NCBI GenBank assembly: GCA_947034895.1
Contig: OX344761.1
Location: forward strand, 86,069,447-86,133,446
Origin: Rhytidiadelphus loreus
Taxonomy: Eukaryota > Streptophyta > Bryopsida > Hypnales > Hylocomiaceae
Length of the DNA stretch: 64,000 bases
Direction of reading: 5' to 3'
The position numbers and the translations under genes were made by a program. Below the pieces are notes generated by a model. It did not search any database. It was not told the origin of the DNA and saw nothing but the letters and a program-made list of their open reading frames with translations. Numbering within the stretch: the stretch's first letter is position 1; each line of letters opens with the position of its first letter. Below, piece after piece: positions 10,539 through 22,724 of this stretch.

Positions 10539-13500
10539 TTACATTGTGAAGGTAGAATCGCTTTCTGCTTCATCTGCATTGGGGTCGGTGTCTTCATGTG
10601 GCCCACTACTGTCACTAGCTCCTGAGACCTCGTTTTCATCATCCTCTCTGCTTGTAGGTTGAAGGATCACCTCACGTTCCACCTCAGAGTTCAAATTTCG
10701 CACTTGCGTTTCTAAACCACCAACAACTTCGGCTAGCACTAATCGCTTTGTCGGCCTCAATGCATCAGTGGTTCTATTGATAATAGGGCCTGTTGGTCGC
10801 TCAAACACTTGGTGCCCAACATGTTGACGCTCTGCTCTCGCTGCTGCGCTTGATGGCCAAGGATTACAAGTGGAATTTCGTTCTCCAATGACAAATGGAT
10901 GGATCGCATGGTTTTGACGCTTGGGGTTCCGTGTCAGTCTGTCTTGCGTCTTGCGGGTTCGTTTATTTCCTGATTTGGAGTATTCACGCGATCGCCTGGA
11001 TGATTCTCCAGGGCCTGACATCAACGAGGCCGGAGTAGGTTGTGGAGCTGAGCCATGCACTCCTTCATCAACGATTTGTCGTAGATCATTATGTGTCGGC
11101 GACCTTGTTAGAGGAGTTGGTACTATCCTCGATGTTGTGGCAATGTCTACACTTGCAGGGCGATTGGACCTACGGGTACGGGTCTCGTTGAATACCACTT
11201 GCAATGGCACATCTGAATCGTACACCCTAGTTTCTGTTGCAGTGTTGTTGGTCGGTGCTAAACTTGGACGAACTGCAGGTACCTCTTCAATATGCGACAC
11301 CTCTTCTTGCCTTTCACCTTGTACATTAACTTGTACACCACTTCGGAGGTTCATTGGCATACTAGGCGGCAGACATGTGGCAATTGGAGACCTTACAAGC
11401 TCCACTTCATCTGCCATTGGAATATCTGCACCGTCATTGTTGTCATCAGGAGTTCTTTCCCTCGTTGGGTCTGCATTGATTACCGGAAATGCATCCCAAG
11501 CCGACACATGAGGGGCTTCGTCTCTGCGGTGGTGCGACGCCTCTGGAGAGCTCAATCCATCATCATCACCCACGAAAGTGTTGTGGTATCGTCCTCGTGG
11601 AGGACTACCTACACGGGGCACCATACCAGCCCACCTATTTCCACGGAGGCATTCTTCTACTACCGCACGTCTCTGTTCTTCTCTCAAATCTCTAAACCTA
11701 ACTTCATCTTCGTCCCCCGAAGAATATGGTTCCTCATTCTCTTCATCTATATCTCCATCTACAAGGTACTTTTCGTAGAATAGTGTTGGATTGTGTCCTT
11801 GTTTTTCACGTTCCAATTTGCTGTTGGTGTAGATATACACCAACATCTCAGCCTTCTTTGTGGCTAGGCGATTACGCACTTTATCATGTACAAACGAATA
11901 CATGCTCCAATTTCTTTCACAAGATGATGCTGAGCATGTCAGAGACAAAACTCTCCTTGCTATTTTTGGAAGAGCGTTCCCACCCACACGATTCCACCAT
12001 TGATGAGGCAACAAGTTACATCAAGTAACATCTGGAGCCTCTTGTAATGGATCAAAGGGACCCGACTTCTCTTCAAATTCCGTCAACTCAACAATTGCTT
12101 CATCTTCATCCACATTCAATGGTCCGCTGAATTTTCTGATGACTCGATTCAATGCCCGCTTTGCCTCTCCATTGTTATGGAGCTCTTCCACATCTGTCAA
12201 ATACGGGTTCAACAATGCCCCTGCATAATGGAGGTCCGTGCGCATCAACTTCCAACGAGCATCAAATTGTTTTAGGAACTTCGTCGCGGTCTGCTCATCA
12301 AGAAAGAACGGAGCCTCCTTTAAAGTGCACACGTGCTGACGAAGGCTACTCATTATTATCCAAGCTTTCGGCATCGCCGGTATTTTGCCATCGAACTGGC
12401 GCAGAGCAAGAATCACTGGAAGAACCATGTGCTGGAAATTACCGCATTCCACCCAAAACACTTCCGAAACTATGTCCTCTCGCGCTTTACGGGCCCGCTC
12501 TCTTGTAATGAGTCCGTTTGTTCTGCTGACCAAACTATTCTCAAATGGCATATACGTCTCATCCCCCACCATGAATTGAAGCGCTTGTTTGCACTCTACC
12601 AAACGGTCTATCATGAGAAAATGCACTGCGAAGCGTGTGGCCGCGGGAAGTCTCAATGACTTCTTCGGCGAGTACTTACGGAAGAGACCCAAAGTCAAGT
12701 GGTACTTCTTTATAAACTTCACAATTGCCCTGGCCTTATCCACTAGATCTTTGATCCTTTTTTCCTTTCCCCAGTCTTCCAAAAGTAAGTCCAATATATG
12801 TGCGGCACATCCTTGCGTATACATGTGGGGATACCTTGCTTGCAACTCGCGCATTGACCCTGTCATTACGGAAGCATTGTCTGTACACAATTGGACAATA
12901 TTTCCTGGTCCCACCTGCTCTATGTAGGTAGCCATTGTATTCACCGTATACGCCATGTCTTTCCTCTCTCCTGTGGTGTCAACCGATCCCAGGAAGACAT
13001 CACCCGCAGGGCAAACGAGCATCATATTCAATAAGGGACGGTGATTTGTATCTGACCATCCATCTGAACAGATAGTGACTCCATATTGGGTAATAGAACT
13101 CTTTGTTCGACTACTAACCATTTTCGTAACAACCTCCTTCTTCACATCAAGTAGTTTAGTGCGCACCGCATTGTACGATGGCGGGGAATATGGAAATCCA
13201 CATGTCGAAGTTGCTTTCACAGCATTCACAAAGGCTGGGTGCCGCACCACATTGAATGCAATGTTAGCCTCATAAAAGAAAGGAGCCCATAGTCTGTCCA
13301 AGTTTTGTCTTTCATTGACCCGGAATGATTCATCCATGCTTTGTTGACGAGAAATCGAGGTTGAGCGCATCCTTCTCACCGTCACAGGAGTAGAATTCGT
13401 TGAATCTGGATTACGAGGCGGTGCATTAGGTGCTTCTGTCCTATCGCTTGGGTCCACAGACCCTTCCACTGATGCATCCACAGTATACCCTGCAACGGAC

Positions 13501-13826
13501 TCAGCAACAACATCAACCTCAAGATCTACTCCATGCATCTCCTCCAAACTCATTTCTTTTGGTACAATCCCTTCACAGTTTCTGAATAATTTGAGGACTA
13601 CGGATGGAATATGTTTATAACGTTCCACTGTTGATGTACATGGGTAACCAAAGTGACCAAATGCCCGCTTCCGCACGAAAACTTTGTTCCAACCACAAAA
13701 AATATAAGTCCTCGTATTTGCGGAACGAGCGGGGTTCGTTTCAATAACCAACCAGGGATCCCACTCCTTTGTGGCTCTTCGAGTATCATTTATGTTCGTC
13801 CTCCTCCCCGCTCCTCGGTTTGCCAT
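10539..13826 (-). pseudogene. hAT-family transposase, one in-frame stop
   Basis: One frame runs from ATG 13,826 to the stop at 10,539 (~1,095 codons), broken only by TGA at 12,021-12,023. N-terminal residues ~20-85 look like a degenerate BED finger (FCGWNKVFVRKRAFGHFGY). Residues ~170-420 form a DUF659/hAT core with TICSDGWSD, LCTDNASVM and TQGCAAHILDLLLEDW, the counterparts of conserved TDGWS, TDNA and CAAH blocks, followed by TRFAVHFLM. After the stop comes the hAT dimerisation region (PHQWWNRVGG, CERNWSMYSFVHDKVRNRL). The last ~400 residues are an acidic Ser/Pro/Arg-rich tail unusual in length for the family. The enzyme class cuts and pastes elements at their inverted repeats. The TGA is derivable from CGA or TGG, so I read it as a recent nonsense change; a small unrecognised intron is the alternative. 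Confidence 0.88.
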
Positions 13827-14184
13827 ATTGTTTATCTGATATGCGTTATTCCAAACCGAAACATATATGTACCCAAGTGCTTCGGAAAAAAAAATTATGA
13901 CAAAGCCACCGCTTCGAGTAGTTTTCTAACCACTCAAAGCAAGGTTGTTGCCCTCTGAAGAATATAACATTGCATGAAGCCTCTTGAGAAGATCCAAGTC
14001 ATATGTTCATCAACAGAGCAATGGAAATCCAATGTTGTTCCTCTACATTTATAGTGCTTTCGGTCTTCCCTCCACACGCTCCAAGGATGGTTTTAGGGCG
14101 CTGCTACCAAACTCTATTACACCCAAGGTCGCCCTACCCGACCGCTGGTCCACCTCCAGGCATATGGAGGCGCGCGCCTTTGCA

Positions 14185-14465
14185 GTAGTCGACTTCGGGT
14201 CACATGGTGCGAACGCGGGTTCCGGCAGGCGACTTTTGGTCCGAAATAGGGCGAACGCGGGTCCAGGGAGGGCGACTTCGGGTCCCGGATGGGTGACTTC
14301 GGGTCTCAGACGGGCGACTTCGGGTCCCACATGGGCGACTTCGGGTCCCGGATGGGTGACTTCGGGTCTCAGATGGGCGACTTTGGGTCCCACATGGGCG
14401 ACTTCGGGTTTCATGGGAGACTTCGAGTGCCATGGGCGACCTTGGGGGAAAGAAGGGCGACTTCA
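14185..14465 (+). repeat. GCGACNNCGGGT array upstream of the hAT gene
   Basis: About 14 units, mostly GCGACTTCGGGT, in a ~21-bp period (GGGCGACTTCGGGTCCCACAT). In the orientation of the minus-strand transposase this reads ACCCGAAGTCGC. It starts ~360 bp upstream of the transposase ATG. A lone unit of opposite sense lies near 14,128. Open frames running through the array on both strands are repeat artefacts. Confidence 0.9.
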
Positions 14466-14483
14466 TGTGCATAAAGATTAACT

Positions 14484-14860
14484 TAACCCCTAAAGGACCA
14501 TTGTCCCCTCAAGGAACAATATGGATTTTGGGCAGGTTCCTATGATCTCAATTTTTAATGAATTTTTTGGAAACTATCTCATAATATACAAGAGCTTATT
14601 ACCTTTATGGGAATATAAATTTTGTTGCAATTGGTACCCGGGATTCCGGGAACAAAAGTTATGGCATCTTTAACATAATTTGTAAGGAACGTCTGAGGGC
14701 AGAAAAAGAAATCTACAATAATTTGAAATTAATTTTTTAATTTTTTTCTTCTTAAAGGTCATATTTTTGTCTACATGTGTAGCTTTGATTCATTCCATTT
14801 CGATTAGTAATGTGAAAGTTATGAACAATATTGTTTGGCAAGCAATCAAAATGAAATGAT
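14484..14860 (+). repeat. outer arm (left) of a large inverted repeat
   Basis: It begins AACCCCTAAAGGACCATTGT and aligns by eye with the reverse complement of 28,230-28,606 (AACCCCTTAAGTCCCATTGT). Shared blocks include GGGAATATAA.TTT..TT.CAATTGGT and TTTTTGTCTACAT..TTTGATTCATTCCATTTCGATTAG. Identity is roughly two thirds. Related sequence also occurs at 47.4 kb, 50.7-51.2 kb and 59.5-59.9 kb, so this is a dispersed terminal-repeat family. Confidence 0.6.
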
Positions 14861-14869
14861 TCAAAGTTT

Positions 14870-15646
14870 TTCACATAGATATAAATCATAAGAAATTAAG
14901 AACCAATTTCAATATCAATTTTGTTATTGGAAATGCCTTGTCATTTGTGAAGAATATCATTAATTTTTCGGGGGACCAACTGAATGCTAAGTATTGAAAA
15001 CTACTTATCATACAAAAACATTTGAACCACGTAGTGAGAAGTTCTAAAATTTGGTAGGCTTCGAATTTAATCCTTTAAAAAATGTTGTGCCAAAGGAGAT
15101 ACTACAAATTCTATTCATGTTTCCCTTCTAAATATCACTATGATGCCAAAACAAACTATTTCACTCCTTACAGGTTTAGGATTTAGGAATATCTTCAAAT
15201 CTATAGTAAACTTTATTTATTTTCACATCGTAGGAAGATCTTGCAATTGATGTACATGGCAAACTAGAAATTGTATGAAGTTGTTCAAATATAAATAATT
15301 GTTTGGATGTTCGGTATGAATTTCTTAAAAAGACAATGGTATTATTACATTGTTGGTATTTTGTGTAAATGAAAGCACAAAAGTCTACGTAGAAAACTGA
15401 CCTACAACACATGCAATAAATGTATTTGACATGTGTCTAATCATCAAGAATTAGATCTTCAAAACACATAAAGGCTAATTCATATAGGAATATTTATATA
15501 TCTTTATTGAAGAAACAAAACATGGACCCCATTGTACAACATGAGGTGGTTCTAAAGGTCAAAGCAACCCTTCCGATACACACAAGTTTAGAAAAACAAC
15601 TACCTATTAGTCTATTATTTACTAGAAGACTACCTCTAGCCCAAAA
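14870..15646. other. AT-rich stretch, no gene
   Basis: AT-rich DNA without a convincing gene on either strand. Its right part is presumably the 3' flank of the minus-strand gene ending at 15,647. Confidence 0.4.
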
Positions 15647-17225
15647 TCATGCAACATCCATATTGGCCTCCTCTTCCCTTTTCTTCTTCATGACTTCAAA
15701 CTCATGGGCCGCAATTCTATAAGCACTCTTCAAAAGGGGTAGGTCATGGTTCCACATCTTGTTTTTGATCCAAAAATTCTTGAACGTTCTCGCATAACCA
15801 ATGTGTGCAGTCCGGAAATCTATGTGCTTCTGAAACTAGTGTTCAAGCTTCTTCAAAGAAACTAACTTCTGCTTCAAGGAAGCTACCTCTGATGTCAGCA
15901 CACAATGCTCTTCATCTACTAATAATGCATCCAAAGCCATTGGAAGGTCAATGGGGCCTACAACCGTGGTTTCTTTTAGGTCATTCAACCTTGACTGCGC
16001 CTCTTCCACAGCTTTCCTTTCGGTATTCAATCGGTTTTCTTCTGCCAAACACTCTTCCATTATTTTGGCCATTCGTTTATCCAAGAACGGGGTGGAATTT
16101 GAGGTAGAGCCTCCATCTTTGCCTTTATTGAATTTCAAATAAAATTGCTCCAGCTCGTCCATTTCCTTTTGTTGAATTGACAAACGAACTTTCCCGCTTA
16201 TGATTAGTGCTTCAAGGGTGTGCTCATCGTTGTCCTGAATGTCACCACCAGTGCGTTCACGCTGCCTTTCACATTCCATTTCTATTTCTACCAGTCTACC
16301 AAGAATAGCCTTCAACTGGGCTTTATAAGCTTCTTTTCCTTGCCTCCTCGTGTCTTCAAGATATAATACTTCCCTTCCTGCTTCTTGAAGAGGTAGTTCT
16401 TCACATGAATCAAAAATCACCAATGCTTGTTCAGCATCTCGTTGCAACCCGATCTCGCCCTCCTCCTTGTCTTCCTCCATTTCTCGCATGCGTGCATATA
16501 CATGTTGAAGAACTTCGTCTTCCTCAGGATGACGGAAGTGCATTGGCTCCAACGATCTAAGAGGCGCGACATGCAATACTACTGCCCCTTTTGAGTCTCC
16601 AACAAAAGGTACCACCGCTGCCATATTTTCTTCAAGTATTGGATCTTCATTTGGGGGCATAGGGTCTGCAATGTCTTCTTCATCCGAGTCGGTGGAGGTG
16701 GACGACTGGCCCCAATCGTAGTCTTCATCCGACACTTCTTCTTTGAAATGTTTTTTGGGCCTTAATCCATCCCTCGGATTATTTGATGGATCCGCCCTTG
16801 GAATGTCTTTGGTAGTGGGAACTATGCTATTGGGTTTTTTCTTAATGGTCCTCCAATCCACAGTTCGTCGCAATTGTAGCTCTGCATAGACCATTTGGCA
16901 TATACCCAATGAAACTTGACTCCCCTTCACTGTTGGTTTTTGATATAATGTCCGGTAAACTTCGATGCACCGTTGCACAAATGCATCATCTCTACAGTAG
17001 TGAAGATTAGCATTGTTTTGGCTGATATGGACATCGTGCCGGAAGTAAGGGAATAGCTTATCGATATGGCACCACCCTACGTAGGCCTTGCAAGTGTTGA
17101 ACGTCCAATCCAATTGCATGTTTTGCCAATTTGGAAATGCCCTTGCTGTTGGGTCCAAAAGGATGGCTACATTCCGACTATGGCGCTCTCCTTTCTTCTT
17201 TGCCTTCTTAAAGGGGGGGGGCCAT
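15647..17225 (-). pseudogene. WCHI(S/D)K-domain protein, copy A, interrupted
   Basis: Homology to copies B and C starts at about 17,210 (a Lys-rich segment ending in NVAILLDP) and runs through a domain of ~110 residues with YVGWCHIDKLFPYFRH, ANLHYC, RCIEVYRTLY and MVYAELQLRRTVDW. An acidic, Ser-rich linker and Glu/Lys/Gln-rich coiled coils follow. The likely ATG (17,225) is one base out of frame because of a nine-C run right after it. A TAG at 15,836-15,838 interrupts the frame, which then continues 66 more codons to TGA at 15,647. Both defects are small, so the loss looks recent. I do not recognise the family; predicted soluble, perhaps nuclear (basic N-terminus), role unknown. The gene lies 210 bp downstream of a GCGACNNCGGGT array. 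Confidence 0.7.
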
Positions 17226-17437
17226 GGTGAATATAGGATGTGTTGGTATCCTCCAAGTGCTCAGAAAGTATGGTCTTCCACAATCGACGACAACACAAAA
17301 AGTGTCCTAGACACAAGATTCCAGTGCACGAACACGCATCCAGACGCTTGAAAGCATATGGAAGCCGATGCACAGCACTGGAAAAGAAAGTGGCAGCTCG
17401 CGTCCGTGGCAACCGCATTTGTACCCGAAGTCGCCCT

Positions 17438-17545
17438 GGGCGCGTGCGGGATCAGGGTTTAGGGGGGCGAGTGCGTTAAGTGGGGCGACCGCGGGTCCAG
17501 GAAGGGCGCGTGCGGCTTCAGGGCGACCGCGGGTCCAGGGAAAGG
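17438..17545 (+). repeat. GCGACNNCGGGT array upstream of copy A
   Basis: A short, partly diverged array (GCGACCGCGGGTCC twice, with GGGCGCGTGCGG and GGGCGAGTGCGT variants). In the orientation of copy A it reads ACCCGCGGTCGC, the same relative orientation as at the other three genes of the element. Confidence 0.85.
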
Positions 17546-17565
17546 TAGCAGACTCAGGAAATGCA

Positions 17566-17782
17566 GAGGGAGAATTGACCCCCTCATTGCCCCCGTCAAC
17601 TTAGATTTTTAAAAAAAAAAACCTATATTCTGCCAACTTTTGGGTAATTCTTGCATCTCCTAGAAGTAATTTGGGGCCTCTGATTGCAAATATGATTTCA
17701 GAATTCCCCAAAAAATTAAGCAGTGCAAATAATAAATTCTAGGGCAAGCCCTGGATGGGCAATGAGGGAGTCAATTCACCCT
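17566..17782. mobile_element. ~217-bp MITE
   Basis: The left end AATTGACCCCCTCATTGCCC is mirrored at the right by GGGCAATGAGGGAGTCAATT. No coding capacity. It separates the copy A array from the left arm of the inverted repeat, and the right arm lacks it. So it inserted after the arms formed or defines their edge. Confidence 0.6.
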
Positions 17783-18779
17783 GGCCCTCACAAATGGCTC
17801 ATCTCAAGACTGATCTCCCTTTTTCATGTATTTACTTCAATGAAAATATTTTTAGATCATTTTTCAGACAAAGAAAAATAAAAGAGGAATCTAACACAAG
17901 TGATTTCATTTTTTTTAAGTATTTTTTAATTAATTGTAAATTTCCAAAGGACTTGTGTCATAGGTCCCTACTTATGCCCCTAGGTCTCCCGTAAAACGTT
18001 CACTTGCAACTTCTAAAGAAAAATGGGGAAGTAAAGAGAATGAATTGGCTTTTACAATTGATAATTTTTTTTTCTCGAATCATTTAATGATTATGGAGGT
18101 CAATTTATGAACTACAGTTTGTCCATTTCAAAGCCACTTATAGAGTCCATTTTTAATGCCCACTCCATTTTAGAGCCTTCTACCTTATATTTACTTTCAC
18201 ATCCTCACAAATGGAGAAAGGAAGTACAATTTATGTATCAATGAATAGGTGGTAGTAAAATCGTGGGCCACCGCAATTAAAAATATTCCCAACATGTAAT
18301 GAGTTTAATAGCTTTTTCAAGTGATATTAAGTTTTGGAAGAGAACATTTTAGTGTGCCAATATAATTTGTAGTTCTTCATTTCAACTCCAATCCCAAATT
18401 TATTTTTATAAGCAATACACTCAACCATGAAAAAGTAAATTTGGTAGGTTATCATCTCACAACTCTTATCCAATATTGCACCTTCATGAAACGTGCATAC
18501 TAATACACAAGCTAATTAAACATTCCTATGGTTAGGTTCTTGTTTCATAAAACTTGCTTCAATGGAAATAACTATAAGTCCATGCTCTTTTCATAAAGGA
18601 AAAATACAGTTGGAAAGGCATAGGCACTTAGGGGGTCATTAGTAATGCATTCTAATTGTTAAGCTAAACTTATCTTTTGACTCTAAATAGATTATGCAAA
18701 CACCCCTTGTCGTAGTGTGAATTTTTGGTTTTGTCAAGTTATCTTAAATTTAGGAGCGGAAGTTCTCTACAGGAACACC

Positions 18780-19029
18780 AATCCGGTTTAGGGATAAGTT
18801 AGAATCGGAAATTAGTTGAGGAATGCAGTTAAGGAACTAACCGGATTCTAGTCTGTTACGGAATCTGTTTGGACCGGATTAGTTTGGATCGGATTGGGTA
18901 GTCCGAACCGGATTGGTTCTGTCCGGATCAGATCTGGAGGACCGGATTAGGTCAGGAGCGGATTAGGGTTAACCGGATTAGGTCATTTAACCTAATTTTT
19001 GGCGGCGCTGAGAGCCTAGGACTATATAA
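18780..19029 (+). promoter_or_regulatory. CCGGATTAG box cluster plus TATA box
   Basis: Nine or so copies of (A)CCGGATT(A/G)G-like boxes, several overlapping GATCCGG variants, crowd 18,780-18,985. They are followed by TATATAAG at 19,023-19,030. The first Met codon of the downstream frame is ~285 bp further on. This is the layout of an LTR U3 enhancer and core promoter. Confidence 0.6.
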
Positions 19030-19313
19030 GGAGAGGCCTTGCCAGTTAGTACCCCTTTTCTACCTTGAGCGCTGAGGCTTGTTTTCACGCTTGGGGCTGT
19101 TTTGTGTTTCCTCTTTGTGATTTCTCTTCAGATTTGTGAGGTAGGGTGTCATTAGTGAGTAGTTCTTTTGGGCGCTGTGGGGTTGGACATCCATAGTTGC
19201 AATTTGTTGCTTTCCGGTTAGGACCAGGAGGGAAAGTAAGGAACGAGACGTGCGGCTAGGAGTGGAAGTGAGGTAGTCTTTGGGAGGTGCTTGAGCGCCT
19301 CAGGAACGCATCC

Positions 19314-20906
19314 ATGCCGCAGCTACGCAGGTCAAGATTTAGCCTGGTCTTGACAGAAGTTAAACTCCGGAAGGTGGTTCCGGTTATTCCTTCGATAGAA
19401 CCGGAAAAGACCGCGCTAATGGAGGATCTCGCGAAGATGGGGTGCACTGGTCTGGCTGAGAAGCCATGGGGTTTCAAGGAAGAGCGGGTTGTCCGCGAGC
19501 TGTTGGGGAAGCTATCGAACCAGTTCGATAATACGGTTAGAGGAAGTCCGGGTCGCTGGACAGAAGAGAAGTGGAGGGAGGACAAGTTCTCGGGATTAGC
19601 GAACCCGAAGGATGGATACGCGGTGGACGATTGTGAGGATGACCGGAACCGGAACCTACTAAAATTCCTGATTCCGATCTTCCACCCGGAGAAGCCGACA
19701 AGAGTGACGGTGACTCTCGGCAACACAATCTTTGGGGCGCTAACCGGAGAGCGGAAAGCGGATTGGGCGCGGATCATCAGTGACTTGGTTTCCAATTTGG
19801 TGCCTCGGGTAGGGAAGAGTAGGCCCACGCCTTTGTCCCCCTACCTGTTTCACATGTATCATCACGATCAAGTCCTGATTGACACGGAGGAGAAGACCTA
19901 GCGATCTCAGGAGTCGATTTTGAAGTATGGAGAGTCGGAGACGGATGATGAACCGGAAGAAGAAGGTTCCGGAACGGAACCGGAAGATGACGAGACAGAT
20001 GACGAGGAGGAGTCGTTGAAGAGGACGCAACGGCAGAAGACGACACCTCCGCACGGAAGAGGAACGCCGCGGGGCGAGACTTCAGAACCGGAATGCCGAC
20101 CGGATAAGAAGCCGGTCGCAGAAGGAAGTAATCCGGCTGACCCTTTCGGTGAATTGGTGGAGAACCTCTCCATGATCCGGGGAGACTGGGAGTGTAAGAG
20201 AATCACGCTGGAGAGTATTGGGAAACTAGTTGGAGCCCAACCGGATAGTCTGTTACCCGAAAAGGTAGCAGACTGCATCAGTAATCCGGAGGAGAACCAG
20301 AAACTGAGAGACGAGAATCGTCGACTGCAAGACGAAGTCGACTCGTTGAAGGGGGAGATCGTCACCTTCAAAGAAGATTTGGCCGCCACTAGGGAGATGG
20401 CGGATGCGACCCAGAAGACAGCGAAGATGATGAAGGAGACGTTCGGAGAATCCGGAACGATGGTCGCCAAAGCAAAGCTGTTTGATGAAGGGTTTCTGGT
20501 GGACAAGAAACTATCCGGTTCCCGGATGGTCCGGATCCTGACAGACTTCGCCGAGAAGGTTGAGGCAGTTATGAGGGAAGCTCGGGAAGCTGCGGACCGG
20601 ATGGAGATGAGCAGCTTGAAGCTGACCGGAACTGTACTCTCAAGGAGTATCCGTCTTTCGGATATTTCCTTTCCTGAGTCGTTTCCGGGAGGAACAGAGT
20701 TAAACCGGGGAAAGGATGTTACTCCCCAGTCGAAGAAGGAGCGGAAACCGAGAGGGACCGGATCTACTGAGCACATCGAGTTAGATTCATCGCCAGAGCG
20801 ACCGGATCCTCCTACTGGTGAGAGGGCCAGGAACTTGCAGGAGGTCTTCGACGAGCTTCCGTCTGAGACCGTCAGCGTTACATTGAAGATGGGCATGGGG
20901 TCTTAG
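19314..20906 (+). pseudogene. LTR-borne plant mobile-domain-like protein, one in-frame stop
   Basis: The first in-frame ATG is 19,314; a TGA precedes it at 19,269. The frame runs 531 codons to TAG 20,904, with one internal TAG at 19,899-19,901. Residues ~35-190 form a globular domain (GRWTEEKWRE, LLKFLIPIFHPEKPTRVTVT, GNTIFGALTGERKADWARII, PTPLSPYLFHMYHHD). It resembles the retroelement-associated 'putative plant transposon protein' type seen upstream of gag in some plant elements; I assign this by feel, not search. After the stop come an acidic Asp/Glu-rich linker, a ~100-residue coiled coil (NPEENQKLRDENRRLQDEVD) and a Ser/Pro-rich tail. Function unknown. The TAG is derivable from CAG. Confidence 0.65.
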
Positions 20907-21135
20907 TGTAAAGTAGTTTTGTAAATACTGGGTGTTATGACCGGATTGTAGTTAGGAACCGGACCGGATAGGATCCCGGTCTGATAGTTAGGAACCGTAT
21001 TAGTATTCCGGTCTGTTAGGGTTTTGAACCAGGTTAGCATTCCGGTTTTGCCAGCGAGGCTTATCCCGGAAATCCAGCGTGGGTTGCCTGCGAGGATTTT
21101 CTGGGGCGCTTTTCGCTTTTTGGCGCTTTACAGTG

Positions 21136-21143
21136 TATATAAA
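21136..21143 (+). promoter_or_regulatory. second TATA-like box in the LTR-type element
   Basis: TATATAAA, preceded by GCGCTTTACAGTG and ~1,050 bp before the element's right end. If the element is an LTR, this would be the promoter of the retroelement transcript itself (end of U3), while the TATA at 19,023 serves the internal ORF. The spacing is reasonable, but this is inference. Confidence 0.4.
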
Positions 21144-22724
21144 TTCATTCTCTGCGGAGGAGAATGGGAGTCTTCTTTTGTTCAAACTTCTTTTGTATTC
21201 TATTGGCGCCTTGTTTGTGTGTTCTCCCGCAGTTGGCAGGGCAGATTGGTGAGGAGTTAGGAGCACATTTAGAGTTTGGATTGGGATTTCTCCCCTTTGT
21301 GTTCTTGTTTTGGTTTTGAGTACATGAAGGCAGGTAGTAAGAGTTGGGAGTACTTTCTAGTGCCTCAGCACTGCTAGGATTCAGTATTCCGGTTGAGGAA
21401 GCCACTGCTAGGCTAGGCGTATAGGGAAGGAGTCCTTAGGCGCGCTAGAACTCTTGGATAGGAAATCCGGTCGAGTGTCTGAACTGTTGTGAGGCCTCAT
21501 TGCTGTAGTGGCAAACGGAAGAGTCTTAGTTGATGTTGGTATGGACGGTTGTACTTGCAGACACCTACCTTAGTACGGCCGGAACTTGGCATCAAGGTCA
21601 TTGTAGTATGTGTGGATCGTACGGGGGGGTCTTTGTGTGACCTGTGATCTGGATTGTTTTCTGGATTACTGTGAAAGATCAAACCGGATCCGGATTAGAG
21701 TAGGGGAGTAGAGTAGAAGAAGTGGGTCTTCAGCCACTATAAGTCCCGGAAGGAGCGGCGGGCCTGCCACTCTCAAATTCAAGCGGCGACCCCTTTGATG
21801 GTAAAACAGAGGCAAAATTAAACCGGATTGGTTACTGGATCGAGTGGGAATAGACCGGAAGTGAGAGGTCTAAGAGTTGTAACCAGGACCGGAAGTGTAA
21901 AGGTCTTGGTTTTGTTGCAGATTCACGGACCGGATTACTTCCTGGTCCGGATTAGATCCGGAACTGGAAGATTGTAGGAAGTCTGGTAGTTATTTCTGTA
22001 GGTTTTGTTGTTTCCGGTTGCAGGAGTAGGACCGGAAAGGTGTTGTTGGAGACTGACTTAGCTTAGAATCGTAAATAGGGTGAATACTTCACAGAATCTC
22101 GTGGGTTCGATCTTTAAAGTCACTTTTGTTATACTTTAGAGTGGTTTTTGGTAGTATAACATGGGAATTGCGTATCCTGTGCTGCGACACCCCTCTTCTA
22201 AAATCAAATTTCATTCGCAAGTACATCTTCGTCATTGTCCATAATGACGAACAATTCTAATTAAATAATGATTTAGCACAATTGAATTCTAAAATACTCT
22301 ATATCATTACAAATTAGTTACTTTAAAGTTTCAAAAAATCCCGTGAAGACCTCGGTCTAGGCCACGTGACGTGCCTCCATGATTGAGCCAAGGACACTTT
22401 CGAGTATAGAACGGAAATGTTTGTCATCTCCGTTCTCTATTCGAAAGTGTCCTTGATCGAACCCGTAAGACCCAACTATAACCTCCTTTATCATGTACAC
22501 CGGGTTGGGAATCAAACCATAGACCTCCCAGACTCCACTTGAATTCGAAGAAGTCGACCCTTGTCTGAGAATCCCTTCCACTACTTCACCTTCTCGTTGG
22601 TCACATCAGGAATCACCTTCGATGCACCACTCCTTGTCCATCCCATCTTTATTCATTTTTTTCTTTGATTCTACGGGGCTTCAAAATACCATCAGCCGCC
22701 CAACAAAAATTAGTCTCCCCGTTT

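Larger units (their letters stand above)
18708..22189 (+). mobile_element. 3.48-kb TG...CA insertion, solo-LTR-like, carrying an ORF
   Basis: Ends are TGTCGTAG and CTGCGACA, an imperfect short inverted repeat of the TG..CA type used by LTR retroelements. CCCCT flanks both sides (18,703-18,707 and 22,190-22,194), a 5-bp target duplication. The opposite palindrome arm supplies the empty site (around 24,173). No second copy of either end is found inside, and there is no protease, reverse transcriptase or integrase. So I read it as a solo LTR or a non-autonomous element. Unusually it contains two TATA-like promoters and a long ORF. A diverged relative occupies 1-4,817. Confidence 0.75.

Noticed and set aside
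10921..12028. Plus-strand frames of 100-196 codons
   Set aside because: Antisense shadows of the hAT transposase.
14049..14481. Open frames on both strands with repeated Pro/Glu/Gly or Asp/Phe/Gly/Ser units
   Set aside because: They are read-through of the GCGACNNCGGGT array; every frame stays open because the ~21-bp period is a multiple of three.
19256..20896. Minus-strand frames including one of 329 codons
   Set aside because: Antisense shadows of the LTR-borne ORF; the sense frame has the conserved segments, promoter and relative at 1-1,130.
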